This document shows, piece by piece, positions 1 to 12,640 of a DNA stretch of 64,000 nt. Positions within the stretch are counted from its first letter, which is position 1. Every line of letters starts with the position of its first letter. The stretch lies in the NCBI GenBank assembly GCA_030549335.1, contig CM060191.1, forward strand, positions 56,245,947-56,309,946, in the 5' to 3' direction. The notes below the pieces were generated by a model. That model was not told the origin of the DNA and made no database searches. It saw only the letters and a list, made by a program, of their open reading frames with translations. The stretch comes from Pontederia crassipes (lineage: Eukaryota; Streptophyta; Magnoliopsida; Commelinales; Pontederiaceae). The translations under genes and the position numbers were made by a program.

Positions 1-322
1 CATTCATCATCACAATGCTAATCCTTTTATTAGGGAACGTTTGTAATTCTATTTTAGGTCAAGTTAGTTTTTTTAAATGACATATGTTCATTCTGATATG
101 GCTTATGTTCTCAACACGGACTAACTACTCGGCCTATTTTTAAAGAAAGTTCCCTTTCAGCATTATCCATGTCCTTCACGATTCATTATAACAAAAAAAA
201 TTCAAAAAATATGCCAACAACCACATGCCATCATATCTCGGGTGGTCATTAAAATTGGTCGTGTTGTAGCTAACAACCTTTTTTGGCAAATCCAAAACCA
301 CCAATGTCTGTACTCCACCACT
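1..322. other. Left flank of CACTA element, no gene seen
   Basis: This AT-rich stretch shows no coding signal that I recognise. It ends at the CACTA terminus at 323. The three bases before the element are ACT and the three after it are ATT, an imperfect target duplication. The stretch may belong to the same retrotransposon interior as 8910-9826, but nothing in the sequence proves it. Confidence 0.4.
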
Positions 323-720
323 CACTACAAAAAAAAAGAATAAGCAATTTGCGACCAACAATTTGGTTGCAAACAATTCTTTTTTCGTCGCAAATTAATA
401 TTTGCGACCACAAATCATGGTCGCATTTTAGCTCATCGCAAAAATTTTGCGACCACAATGTATGTGGTTGCAAATTTGTGACCATCTAGTTGGTTGCAAA
501 AATGATTTCTTTTGGTCGCATTATTTTTCTTTTATTAAATATCAAAAGTAAATTATAAAATATTTGGGACCGAACTATGATCGCAAGAAGTAGTCGCAAT
601 TTTAGAATGTCATTTTTCAACATATTAATGATGTGATGATTAGTATGTAAAATATTAAATTTAGTAAATATTTGATAAAATACCATGACCTCCATTGGGT
701 TGCATTTTGGTCACAAATTT
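323..720. repeat. CACTA subterminal repeats (left end)
   Basis: Within about 400 bp of the terminus the motif TTTGCGACCA and its inverse (TGGTCGCA, GGTTGCAAA) recur in both orientations, for example near 348, 363, 402, 417, 447 and 472. Subterminal arrays like this bind the element's own TNPA protein in En/Spm. The motif is inferred to be the TNPA site of this family. Confidence 0.7.
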
Positions 721-969
721 TTAAAGAAAAAATAAAAATTTTGGTTCAACAATTTAATGTTTTACAATTACACTTGAATTTAACAGTGTGCAAACTAATA
801 AAAGTAATACTTAAGCCATGCAAAGATAGAAATAACATTCATAACATCCATTTCAAAATCATAAATATTCAAAGTATAATATCCAAGTACATAGCTCAAA
901 TCATTATATAAAATGAAAACCTACTACAAATGACTACATATTGGAATGTTCAACAAAATTATTTTCTCG

Positions 970-3438
970 TTACTCAACAACAGCTTCTAGCACATCATTA
1001 CTTTCATTGTGAGATGATCCTATCGGAGACGTTTGAGTGGCGGGCGAATAGATACCATGATCCCTCAATATGTTAGGCACCATTTGAACTAAAATTTCTT
1101 TCACAATATCAGTAATCTGATTTCTCAAATTAGCTTAGGATATGTGATCACCGATAGAAGATGGTGGACTTTCAAAACTAATGTGATTGTTATGCGAACC
1201 AATACCATACACCTTCTTATGTGGACCAGCATTGACGGCTTGAAGATATAATTCACTTTGATCAACATTGTTGTCCCTAACTTCATCCATAAGTTGTTTA
1301 TACTTCTCCTACCATAATTCATATCATGATTAGTCATAAAATATTCTAATGTAAAATACTCTAATTTAGCTAAACAAAAACTTACATTGATTTCAGGAGC
1401 CTTTTCATTAACAAAATTAATTCCATCATGATCAGTATGCATGTGCAAAAACACTTCATACAACGAGATCTCTCGTCCATGTTCTTGGTCCTATTGGAAA
1501 AATGATCATAAGAGACCTCAAAAGTTTTTTTATAACAAACTTATTACTGTCATTCAAAATATATGCAGGTAATATGAAGTGAGCAATAGAATTAGCAGCC
1601 AAGAAATTCATAATGATCCAAGGCATACAAGTATTAATAAAAGTCAACTAATGAATTTGTGGGCAAAGTCAATTTGTAAAATATTATGTCATGACTAAGA
1701 AACAATATGAAGTGTTTTATTTTTTTAGGAGATAGTTACTGTATATTTTGCACAACATAAACCAATTATATTCAGTTTGCATTACGAGGTTCATACTTTT
1801 CTATCAATAATATAATCAAATCTTAATATATGAAAACATATCAACCAATTTCACATAATTATAAAAAAAACTTTACAAACCAATCTTCGTTTGTCTTCCG
1901 TTATAGTTATGGAGCCACCGGTATGAAATCCATGTGCACCACCATCATTTCCAGCATGACGATTTGTAGAGTTGTGAGAAGTGATGTCTTGAAATTCTTC
2001 ATTTTCCCAAAGTTATTAACAACTGGATTCCATTTGAAGTATTTCTACAAAATCAATCGATATAAAAGATCAAAGATCTTATAACAAATAATGCTAATTA
2101 GCATTAGAGTTTTTTTTTTGGCAAATCAACTAAATATATATATTAGAAGTTTTGAATGAAAAATAACAACACATGTAGTTTGAACTTTCAGATCTTAAGA
2201 CTAATCATATTCAATCATCTGATATAGTTTCAAAATCTAACAAAAGAGGACATCAAATAACTTGAAAAAAAGTAACGACTCAAATTCATTTACCTCGAAC
2301 TCGCCAAAATAAAAGTCCTTAGTCGCTTGTGAGACCATCTTCCACTAAATTCCTTCCTCATCTAATCATTGCTGGAAATTTTTTATTATTTGTCTTGAGC
2401 ATGGCTCAATGGTTTTATCATGTTGACATTAATACATATAAAAATATCATTAATAAATTAAGGTCCAAACATATGTAAACATGGAAATAGGTACATACAT
2501 CGAATATTATATAACTCACATTTTCCCATCATGTGTAATTGTCATTCTTCCATCTTCACTAGTAATGTTTTGTTGTACAGAATCATTCACATTTTATAAG
2601 GGGGCCATTTGACAACGGGAATTGGAATTTCACCAAGTTCCTGTAGTTCTAGTTGTATTTGGATGGAGTGAAATTTGATGATGAGGAATAAAGTAGTTGA
2701 TGTGATAGGAAAAGTAGATGTGATGGGTTAAATTTTGGTAGGTTTTGAAATAGAAATTGATATTATATAAAATATTGTTAATAAATAAAAATAAAAGTAA
2801 AAAATTAAAAATTTTATTCAAAAGAATTTTGTTAAAAAATATTATTTAAATATAAAAAGTCAATTTTTTAATAAATTATATGTAGTAAAATATTAATATT
2901 TTTAATGAAATAACAAGTAAAAATAACATTATATTAGTATGTTATAAAAATAATTTATATTTAATAAATAAATTATTTTATAAGATACATGTGTGTGAGA
3001 GAGAAAATAAAGAGAAAAAAATGAATAAATGAAATTGAAAAAAAAATGGCTAACACGTCAACTCCAAAAAAAAAAGGCAAAACCTACTATAGTGCCTAGT
3101 TCCACCAGGGGAAGGAAAAAAAGGTCACGTGACCCCTTTTTTTAGAATTCGATTCCATCTCCGATTCCACCAAACGTCACATCGTATGACTGAACCGGTT
3201 GGAACCAAACGGAACCATCAGTTGCCAAACAAGGCCTAAAGGACTTATTGCGTGAGTTGGATTGGATGGAATAGATGTCTCTTGGCACATCATAGGAAGA
3301 ATTACTACCTTCATTTGGTAATGTAGATTGAACTTGAGAAGGTATAAGTGGCATATTTCCATATGAAGCACCTTAACCCAAACCCAATCTACTTCTTCCA
3401 CCACGATCATGTGAGTAAGATCTACCTCCACGCACCAT
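970..3438 (-). pseudogene. TNPA-like CACTA protein (Ptta/En/Spm family), broken
   Basis: The minus-strand reading starts MVRGGRSYSHDRGGRSRLGLG at 3438, a Gly/Arg-rich N-terminus usual for this family. Later exons follow: about 1890-2010 (contains NRHAGNDGGAHGFHTGGS), 1386-1490 (contains GREISLYEVFLHMHTDHDG, with acceptor AG and donor GTAAG) and 970-1308 (contains YLQAVNAGPHKKVYGIGS). The 35-codon exon and its splice sites are clean. The match to plant Ptta/En/Spm transposases is motif recognition, not a search. Lesions are a stop after about residue 21, a stop about 65 residues before the end, and a MITE inserted at 2600-3236. In En/Spm, TNPA binds the subterminal repeats and regulates the promoter. 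Confidence 0.75.
2600..3236. mobile_element. Tourist-like MITE (PIF/Harbinger), TSD TAA
   Basis: The element is 637 bp, flanked by TAA at 2597-2599 and 3237-3239. The ends are GGGGGCCATTTGAC on the left and, inverted, GGCCTTGTTTGGCAAC on the right, an imperfect terminal inverted repeat. The interior is very AT-rich with no gene. It sits in the N-terminal part of the TNPA gene, so it arrived after that gene was in place. A relative in the other orientation lies at 25910-26402: both share the stretch around TGGAGTGAAATTTGATGA. Confidence 0.75.
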
Positions 3439-3589
3439 AGTCTATAAAGATAATAATTATTTTGGTTAGTTCAAAGTAAAATTATAACAAAATAGTGTAA
3501 CATAATGAAGTAAACTAATGTTGTATATGTACATAATCGTTACCTTGTTATTATATTTTCGTAACAAAAAAATGAACAACACATATAGC

Positions 3590-6500
3590 CTAATCAGAAT
3601 ATATTTTCTCATCATAATCTTCTTCATCTTCTGTGGTTTCATATTCATCACTAGAATCATTTTTCGACTCTTCATCGTCTGTTGATAATTCATCATTATG
3701 TGGGCCATCTATCTCTATTAAATCATTTGAAGAGTCGTTCGAGATAACTTGATCATCTTCCATATCAACTTCATGGGTTTCATACACTTCTTTTTGGAAT
3801 GGGGTAATATTTGCATAAATAATTTCTTGGTCATCCTTTGGCAATTCAACCATGTCCCTTGGCCTTATGTGACATACATTCAACCAGTCTACTCTATCAT
3901 TTTTCAAGCTTGGATAAGAAACATAACAAACTTGACTCGCTTGCATATCTAAGACAAATGGCTCATATTTTTCATATTGCCGTCTTTGGTTGATATCAAC
4001 TAATTTGTATTATTTTTGTACTTTCATACCGACATCTATATTGGGATCAAACCATTCACACTTAAATAATATCGTTCTCTTTATTGGTAAACCAACATGT
4101 TCAAGTTCAATAATATTTTGAATGCGACCATAATAGTCAACATCATCTTTAGTAAAATTTGATCCGTTTATACAAATCTCACTATTCATTGTGGATCTAA
4201 TTGAAGTGCAATCCACTATGCGAAACTCATAACCATTAACAAAATATCTCGAGTAGCAATTCACTTTTTTATTTGGACCTTCAGCAAGCTTTTGGAGGAA
4301 TACATTTTCAAATGGATTTATTCGAGGCTACATTATAACAAAAGACAACATTAAATCAAAATATTCATCAATTACTATGACCAAAGAATGTCATATGAAA
4401 GCTTACATATTCTTTGAACCATTTCCAAAAAATACTTCTTTAGATTTTCTTCTACTTGTGTATCATTTAGTAATGGTGACTCTATCCGTAAATTTCTTTG
4501 TATAAGCTTACAAAATCAAAATAAGTTATCAATTATTTAACTTAGAAAATATATATTATATTTTTAAATAAAAATGACAAGGCATGACTAAATTCTCACC
4601 TTACAAATGGTCTAACCTCCTCACAATTTAATAACACATATGTTTGAGTAGCTTCATATTCAACATCGTCTAAAAATATTGTATGTGTTTGTCCTCCTAA
4701 TCGCCCAGGGTGAGTGAATATTTCAAGATTTCCCTCAATTCCATCCATTCCACCCCCATCATCATTACGTGGAATAGTTCGATTTCGTATTACAACATGA
4801 GGTTCAAAATAATGAGAAAAAAAATTTGGAAGATTAAGCATCACACATTGAAGCCTCGACACAAGCTTTGTTTCCACTAGTTCTTTTCAAGCGGCGAAGG
4901 TATCTACAAACTTAAAACTTTTCTTTATTACAAGAAATTAACATAAAAAAGATTTGCAAACATATGTTATTGTCTACTCATTACCTTTCAAATGGATACA
5001 TCCATTGGTATTGTATGGGTTCAACTATCCTTGCTTCATAAGGTAAGTGTATTGAAAGATGTTCCATAAAGTCAAAAAAATTTAGGTGGGAAAATACACT
5101 CTAACTTACACAATATTAATGTGATCTCAACATCAAGCCTTTTCATGTCTTCTACACAAAGACAAGTTGAAGTAAGATCTCTAAAAAATAAGCTCAACTA
5201 TGTCGATGTTTCCAAACATGACTTGGTAGTAGCTCACGAAAAGCAATAGGATCGTTGCATATACACATGGAAATCATGACTTTTCATGCTAAACATCTTG
5301 TATTTCTTCATGTCCACACATCTTCCCAAATTGGAAGCATAGCCATCAACAAATTTGAGAATTTCTACCCATTCAAATAAGACAAGTTTCTGCTTTTTAT
5401 CTAAGGTATAGCATGCTTTCTTATATTTTTCATGTTTGTGGATCCTTTCCAAGCTCTTTGCGATTGAAATATCAAGTCACATCCTGTCTTGCTTTGGCAT
5501 TATCATTGTTTTTTCCTTCAATATTTAACACGGTGTTGAAAATATTTTCAAAGACATTTTTCTCAATGTGCATGACATAAAGATTATGATGGATTAAGTG
5601 CGAATTCCAATATGAAAAATCCCAAAAGCTACTTTTTTTTTCTACCACCCACAACCATGATTCTTTACAATATCATCATTTGCCTCTTTAAAACCAAGTT
5701 CAATTACTTTCTTTAAGTGCAAATGATTTATCTCATACAAGATTTGTTCTCCATTCCTAATTAAAGGGGCTTCCCTTGACTCTTGTCTATTAGGTAAGAA
5801 ATTTGTTTTATTCCTCCTAAAAGAATGCTCTTTAGTAACAAGTTTTCTACGGCAATCAAACCACGTTGTCTTTCTACTATGTTTCAGCCTAAATGCTTGT
5901 GTCTCATTCATACAATAAGGGCATGATTGATTACTGGTAGTAGTCCAACCTTATAACATAGAATATGTTGGAAAGTCACTTATTGTCCACATAAGTGCTA
6001 CATGTAAAATAATTTTTTTTTTGAAATATCATAAGTTTGTTTGCTACAAAATCATCAAATCATTTATTAAAGATTGCAAGTAAACATCTAGTTTTTGTTT
6101 TGGATTATTGGGCCCTGGCACAATAATAGTCAAGAACATGTATGCATCTTTCGTACACATCCATGGAGGTAAATTATAAGGAGTGACGATTACTGGCCAA
6201 GATGAGTATTATTTACCATATTGTCCGAATGGGTTGAAAGTCATATGTACATAAACCAAATCTAATATTTCGACTTTCAACAGCAAATTCGGGGTGTATT
6301 TCATTGAAGTGCTTCCATGCCATATAATCAGATGGATGACACATAACTCCTTCCTCTTGTATATGCTCAGCATGCCAACGCATATCTTTAGCAGTAACCC
6401 ATGATGCATACAAACATTTCAATCTCGAAATAAGAGGAAAGTAATACATTTGTTTATAAGGAACATTCTTATTCTTGCATGTGCCACCACTTCTTCTATA

Positions 6501-7187
6501 TCTAAGGCAACTACAAAACTTGCAACTCATCAACTCCTTGTCTTCTTTCCAATATATCATGCAACCAAATTTACAACAATCTATGTTTTCAACAGGCAAA
6601 TTGAATCCCTTCAAAAGTTTCTTTGTTTCATTAAAATGCAACCGTAGATATTTGAGAATGGTTAGTACACTCTTTATACCATTCAGAAGCTGCTGGCATA
6701 AGAATATCATCAAATTGTTGAGTTCCTGGATTAGGTAGTTCTTCCATTTCAAGATCAAAATAAGATGGACCTTCAGCATTGTTGTTTAAGTCCATTGGTG
6801 TCTCTATTTCATTGATGTTAAAGGTGTGATTAGTGTTAAAATTTGGACTGCATCTAAAATCATTTGACAAAATGGAATAGAAGATTCACTTTCCGTATCC
6901 CCATGAGAAGAATGAGGTTCAACTCTTATATTTTCTTCTCCATGACAATTCCAAACATAATATTTTTCAACAAATACTTTGCTTACTATATGGTAACGAA
7001 CATTTGGCATATGATACCTACAATTCTTACATCTTTGGCATGGACAATGAATCATTTCCCCATCCTTAAATCAGGTTTGACAACATGCAAAGCTTATAAA
7101 ATTTTCTAAACCCTCAATAAATTGTCTATTAATCAATCCTCATGGATTACGTCTAAAATACATCCATGTCCTATCAGATGTATTCAT
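3590..7187 (-). pseudogene. TNP2/TNPD-type CACTA transposase, broken
   Basis: The reading starts near 7187 with MNTSDRTWMYFRRNP and enters the transposase-associated domain (CPCQRCKN at about 7045, then KYYVWNCHGEE). The TNP2 core follows at 6213-6779 (NIDCCKFGCMIYWKEDKE, MRWHAEH, HPSDYMAWKHF). Further segments are at 5234-5911 and DUF4218/DUF4216-like blocks at 4596-4877, 4010-4264 and 3590-3946, ending in an acidic tail. Damage: stops after RNP (about 7138) and a second one downstream, a frameshift near 6240 in the LGLCT-DGFNPFGQ region, and an apparent deletion of some 50 residues between the YKEC block (about 6680) and the next block. The protein would cut and move CACTA ends; this copy cannot encode a full one. 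Confidence 0.88.
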
Positions 7188-7504
7188 TCTTGAGCTTCTA
7201 ATGCATGTGTCTACACAAAATTGATTAAAAAAAAGTGTAAAAGAGAATAGCATGATAATATCATTGGGACAAGTACCGCAAATGTATTTAAAATTCTTGA
7301 TCTTCTAATGCAGATGTATTTATTTTGATTATTACTTTTCATTGGGACAAGTACCGCAAAAGTGATAATTGACATCATGATAATATCAACATGACAATAA
7401 AAACCATTACCATTGAAAAAAGATGTCTTACCAAAAAGAAAGAGAATAGCATACTAGTTGTATTTTTAAAATATGTCAGCTACTTCCTTTTAACACATAT
7501 ATAT

Positions 7505-7542
<38 letters not shown>

Positions 7543-8909
7543 TCTCATGGTCAATTTTTGTCCACCTCATTGCATGCATAATGTTCAAATATCAATAAGT
7601 ACATTATCTAATATATTGTTGAATACATAATAAATATTCAGCTACATAATTTGAGTGCAATATCTTATTTTTCTAGACTACAAGATCTAACATTGTCAAA
7701 GATAACTAAAAACCAGAGTGTGAAGACAAACTAAAATTCTAACAGAAATAATAAAAATATTAATCAAAGCATTCTAATATAAAATAAAAAGATTAACCAT
7801 TTGATTGAAGATTAATTCAAGATTCCATACACAAGTAGAAGAGTTATGTTAAATCAAATATTAGTGCTATGAAAATAAGGGAACCAAAGTTTAAATCCCA
7901 TTTAATATTTCTCTTATTATTTTTATAGAGAAGTACAAGGACAATAGCAAAATTCGGAAACCAGTTGTGAGATTTCTTTAGAAGTAATTTTACTTCATAT
8001 TAAATATTACTATATAATTAATCCACTTCCCTTCTTTTATTTGTGCCTTCAGTACAAAAAAAATTCAATAGGCATATAAAATGGAATCAAATCATGATAT
8101 TGATAAACAATTAAACTAAAGAATGCACATAAAAAATTTAAATGGTGCCAATTGTAATTGAGAGACAATTATACCATATCATGCCACTAAAATTTCATAA
8201 AGGTGCAGATGGCCAGATGTCTGCATGCATATGAAAAGATAATCAAGTGTCATGCATAGCAATAGCAACATACATACAGTGGAATGAAAAAAGGATGACC
8301 AACTACCCAAAAAATAAATAATACCATCAAACAATGGCTTTCATTTTTTGTCCAGCGTGTGGACAAAAAAAGTTAGAAAATCAATTTATTTCCATGTGGC
8401 CACTCAAAAAATCCTATAAATCTAGACAATCATTGTTTTTATGGTTGTTCCTCTTGTTTTTACTTGGAAGAAGTAAAAAAGAATGTAAGAAGGTAAAAGG
8501 ATGAATAATCCAGTCAAAGCAAACAATGTTCAGCTTTTAAGTCTCTAAGGAAGATGCAGATCGTCGGAGGTTGATCCAAGAATATCGGCAGCTATGCAGG
8601 TGGTCCGAGCAAGAAATGCTAGGGCAAAAAAAAAAGCGGAAAGAGACTATTGATAAAAAAAGAAGCGGGATGGTGGCAGAATAAGACTTTCAACAACAAT
8701 AAATGATCGTAGTATTTTAAAATACAACTATCAATTATTTTAAAAAAATATTGTGACCAGTGAAACGTAAACATCGCAAAAATGTCACAAGAATTACAAA
8801 CTATTTTGGTAGAAAAATAGGATTTATTTTCGAGACCGAGTAGTCTCAAAATCGCTGCAGTATTGCAATGACAATTTGGTGGTCTCAAATATCAATTTTT
8901 TTCATAGTG
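7188..8909. other. CACTA right-hand noncoding and subterminal region
   Basis: This is the 5' side of the transposase genes, with no coding signal. It holds a (GA)n tract at 7508-7540. In the last 200 bp are short repeats of the type GTCTCAAA / GAGACCG / GTGACCAG, which differ from the GCGACCA motif of the left end. The promoter of the TNPD/TNPA transcript should lie here but no clear TATA box was fixed. Confidence 0.5.
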
Positions 8910-9826
8910 ATTGGTCAACACTTTGCCATTGTCGACTCAAATAATAGGTTGTATCTTTCTGTTTCTTCTTTTGATATTTCTTAAGTCATTGTTCAATGAC
9001 ACAACTCATAGATTAAGCTTGGGAGAGTTGCATTGGTGCATTTCTCATGTTTGTTGCATTCATGAGTTTTTTATTTAGTACTTGCATTTTTTTTTTTGCT
9101 TTATCTGCACATCATCTAAAATCCACACAAAAAATATTTACAATTTTGAAAAATTTTCATCAATTTTAAAAGACATCTTATTGACTTATGAAATTCTACG
9201 CTAAAGTTTCTATCGCCCCATTATGATACCTAAACTACACTTCTTTATTCAGTTTGCTTTTATTTAATTAGATTGGATTGGAGTTGATTTTTATGAATGC
9301 TCTAAGTACTTGGTGAGATTTTAAAAAAAGAGAAAAAAAAGAAAGTGTGAAAAAATGGAATTAATAAGATATGAATGTTTGTCTGGCACCTTGGTGTTCG
9401 GGCTATTATATTTATATGGGATTCTTGCTTGGTGATCTAAAGTCAACTAATCTTGAAATCATCCATTGAAAACTTGGACCACCTTCCGCAATATAGAGAA
9501 GCACATAAATATCTAAATTACTAAAAAGGAAAAAAGGAAGCTCAAACTTGTACTTATGTTTTCAATATCAAGACTATTATATGACCGTTTATACTTCTTT
9601 TATTAAGCTGGATTTGGAAATGTTTAAATATGTTAAAGTGTCAGAAATTATATGAGGCAAGGACAAAGGGCAAGACGAGAGATTCTTTGGCAATAAATGT
9701 GTGAAATAGCAGTGATAGAAAAGTATTAGTTATGAGATGAATTTTATGATGGGACCATTTTCACTTAATTCTTACATTGAAATTTACTTGAGGACAAGCA
9801 ATAGTTCAAATTTGCTTGGGAGAATT
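8910..9826 (+). mobile_element. 3' internal region of an LTR retrotransposon
   Basis: No domain is recognisable, but the last 60 bases read CTTGAGGACAAGCAA followed by a purine-rich tract TTGGGAGAA directly before the LTR at 9827. This is the usual end of Athila/Tat-like plant Ty3/gypsy interiors. The 5' part of the retrotransposon is not in view, or is split off by the CACTA element. Confidence 0.55.
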
Positions 9827-9972
9827 TGATGCATGTAATTTTATACATATTTATTTCATGTCGTTTAGTTTATTTTTCATAATTATATTCTTCCATATAT
9901 CAACTTTTTCCTCATTTTCAAGAAATTAACTACTATATAATTTTCTAATTTTTTTTATTTTAGTAACAGGCA

Positions 9973-10276
9973 ACACGACCCACATCACTCAAACACAGTT
10001 CATGTTGTCCAACTATCAGTACGGCCCGCGTTATACCACCACGGTCTGTGTTCACTAGCAACACAAACTCGTGTTTTCCCAACATGGTCCCCGCTGGCCG
10101 GCCATCAACATATCCCACCTTCTCAGAATTTAGGCGGAAATTACTCTAAACAATATACAAAATAACCCATGTTATTTAATAACATAGACTGTTTTATCAA
10201 TTGCACTTGATTTCCTCGCCCGAATAATCATATTTTAATTAACTTGGTCTGTGTCATTAATTACACGGCTAGTGTT
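9973..10276. repeat. Palindrome array in LTR U3, ~20-21 bp spacing
   Basis: Imperfect palindromes of the type ACACGGTCTGTGTT start near 9973, 9993, 10019, 10039, 10060 and 10082. Steps are mostly 20-22 bp, with one of 26. A second pair sits near 10241 and 10262, about 40 bp before the TATA box. Spacers between motifs differ. This looks like a cis-regulatory array of the LTR promoter; no binding factor can be named. Confidence 0.6.
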
Positions 10277-10304
10277 GATTCCCAGAGGACAAGCATATTT
10301 TTTA

Positions 10305-10315
10305 CTATAAAAAGG
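10305..10315 (+). promoter_or_regulatory. LTR TATA box
   Basis: CTATAAAAAGG lies 479 bp inside the LTR and downstream of the palindrome array. It is the probable core promoter of the retrotransposon transcript. Confidence 0.6.
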
Positions 10316-11185
10316 GGTCAATACCACACCATTTGAAGCATCTAAGTCTCGAATTCAAAATCCATTGCAAAGGCAAGAAGAGAGCCTTCAGCGTCTACTC
10401 GGTGGAGATTCTCCCAGAGGAGTTTAAATGATTTTGAAGAAATTATTTCTCCTTTTTCTATCTTCTAGTCTCTTCTTTATCTCTCGATTACAATCCTGAT
10501 AATTTCTCTATCTATATAATATTGTTCTGATGAGGACCAATTTATGTTGGACTTTGTTAGATCATTGAATAAGATCTACTATTTAGAATTTTTTGAATAT
10601 GTATACTGATTTTAATGCTTTCTTCTTAGTACTCGATTTTAACCAGTAGGTGTTATCTATATTTGTTCATTTGACCTCTCAGTTGATTGATCTTTTGCTC
10701 TTTTCGATAAATATTTCATATCACATCTGTATCTACTCGGTTGAGATTTAGAGATATATGGATCATTAACTCACTAGGCTGAGGTGTTTTTGAGATAGGA
10801 TTGCATCGCTAACGTATCTTATTAAAAGTTAGTTAGAGATTGATTCAGTTGAACTTTCTCTCTCTAATATTGAGATAAGATAGTGATGTCATGTTTGAGA
10901 CCTTTAGGTTGTGGCATCCTTTCCATTAGATAATTCGGATGTGTTTCAAATCTTACATTCAAGTATATTGTTACTCTCACCTTATTAGACTGCATCAATT
11001 TTAATCTTATTTGTTTTAATTATTTTAAATCAAAGCTTATATATTTTCCTCATCTATCTAAATTAAGATAAAAGATAAAGATAGACTAATCCTCGTTGGT
11101 ACGACACTCTTCTCTCTCTCTCTTTATTACTTTATTCGATCAAGTGTTCTTGCTAGTATTTGCGCTATATATAAATATTGCATCA

Positions 11186-11512
11186 ACGTTCCCTATTGTA
11201 TTAGACAACTCTGAACATCAAAATTGAATTGATCATTGAGTTGAGTTGAATCAAATTAAGTTATATCGATCATGGTCATTTGGATATTGTTATTGATGGC
11301 GATTGTCTCTGCACATCGAGTTGAATTGAATTGAATTGTTATTGACCAATGAGATTATTAAATTGGAAATTATTAATTGAATAATGTCATATTGATTAGG
11401 CCCATTGAAAATTTTAATTGATAATTATTATGATTATTTATTTGTCTCCTTACCTTAGCATGATCCTTCACATTGATCTATTGCTCCATTGATATATTAT
11501 TATATTGATTCA
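11186..11512. other. Intergenic, nothing recognised
   Basis: AT-rich sequence with many TTGAATTGA-like short repeats between two LTRs. No gene or element boundary is visible. Confidence 0.4.
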
Positions 11513-12640
11513 TGATGCGTTGAATTTGTAACAAATAAATTTACTAGCAAGTGCACTAGTCGTATCAAGTAATAAAGTAGAGAATAGAGTGTCAAACTCA
11601 CGAGGAACTAGTTAAATTTAATTTATTCCAATAATCTACTAAGAGAAAAAAGGATTTTGTGATAAAATGGAAAATTAAAAGTGTAGATAAATAAATAACG
11701 GAAAATAAAATAAAATGGTGTTAAGCCTTGAGAATTATGGATGATTAATGTAAAGATAAACGTGTATGATGCTCTGCAGTAGTTGAGTTATAACAGAAAA
11801 TAATAGATTTGATTCCTAAGACGGATTAGGAGTAACTAAAGTATTGACCTCTCAAGACGAGTAAACTAAACTACTTAAATTTCGACAAAACTGAAAACCA
11901 CAAACGACGAGTCAATTCTCAGTTTAGCAAAAGATTAAGATGCACGAGTATGTATCTCCTACACTATTATTCACCCATAAATCTGGACCGAATAAGAGAC
12001 CGCACACAATCCGGCACAAACGATGAGTTACCAAACACACATTATATATGCTTCAACTTAAAAGTAAAAGATCAATTATCAAAGTAATAATAATTCTTGA
12101 AACTAACCACTCATCATATAAGTTTGTAATCTAATCTCAAAAATAAAATTACTCATCAAAAGGCAATAAACTCAACATGCATAATCAAAAGAAACCGAAA
12201 AGATAAATTAACTCAAATAATAACATGATTCAAATAGTTTTTCTTCTTGAAAAGAATATAAAATCTCTATTATAGAAATAATAAACTATAAGAACTAGGT
12301 AAAAGAGCATCTAAATAAATATAGAAGAAGAATTCGTAACCTTCGGACCTCTTGACTATTGCACAATACAAACGACGAGTTGTTACGCAATCTTCTCCTT
12401 CGGTTGATCTTCGAGCTTCAAAAATTCTTCTCTGCAATAAGGCATGAATTCCTAGGTCTCAAGCACCCAAACACCATCAGCATACGTTTTTTCTGTATCT
12501 TAGGGCCTATGTTTATAGGCTCTCGGTGTCCCAAGGGTTTTGGTAAAGATTTGATTTGATTGTGAGTCTTTTTATGTCAAAATAATAAAAATTCGGAATA
12601 GACTTTGATTTGACTTTAAAACTATCCAAAAATTTTGTAA
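11513..12640 (-). mobile_element. LTR fragment, family A (minus sense)
   Basis: TGATGCGT at 11513 is the inverted 3' end (GCATCA) of a minus-sense LTR. The minus strand aligns by eye over more than 1 kb with the LTR at 43700-50116, including an ACTCATCGTTTGTGCC motif and flanking sequence. A minus-strand TATA box, GCCTATAAAC, lies at 12511-12520, matching the position of the TATA box in the other copy. The U3 start is not resolved; 12640 is a conservative limit. This copy serves as an empty-site reference for two insertions in the other copy. Confidence 0.65.

Larger units (their letters stand above)
323..8909 (-). mobile_element. CACTA (En/Spm) DNA transposon, near full length, decayed
   Basis: The left end reads CACTACAAAAAA at 323 and the right end, read on the minus strand, CACTATGAAAAAAA from 8909. 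Both are CACTA-type termini. Between them, both on the minus strand, lie a TNP2/TNPD transposase remnant (3590-7187) and a TNPA remnant (970-3438). This is the gene order of En/Spm elements. Arrays of short subterminal repeats lie inside both ends. Flanking triplets are ACT and ATT, so the 3-bp target duplication is imperfect. In-frame stops and a frameshift in both genes mean the copy is unlikely to make its own transposase, though its ends could still be mobilised by an active relative. Confidence 0.9.
9827..11185 (+). mobile_element. LTR (3' LTR of a Ty3/gypsy-like element)
   Basis: The LTR starts TGATGC right after a polypurine tract and ends GCATCA, a perfect 6-bp terminal inverted repeat, giving 1359 bp. 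A TATA box (CTATAAAAAGG, 10305-10315) marks the U3/R region. Upstream of it is an array of imperfect palindromes (listed separately). The matching 5' LTR is not in the window. The five bases after the LTR are ACGTT, so a partner with that flank should lie to the left. Confidence 0.75.
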
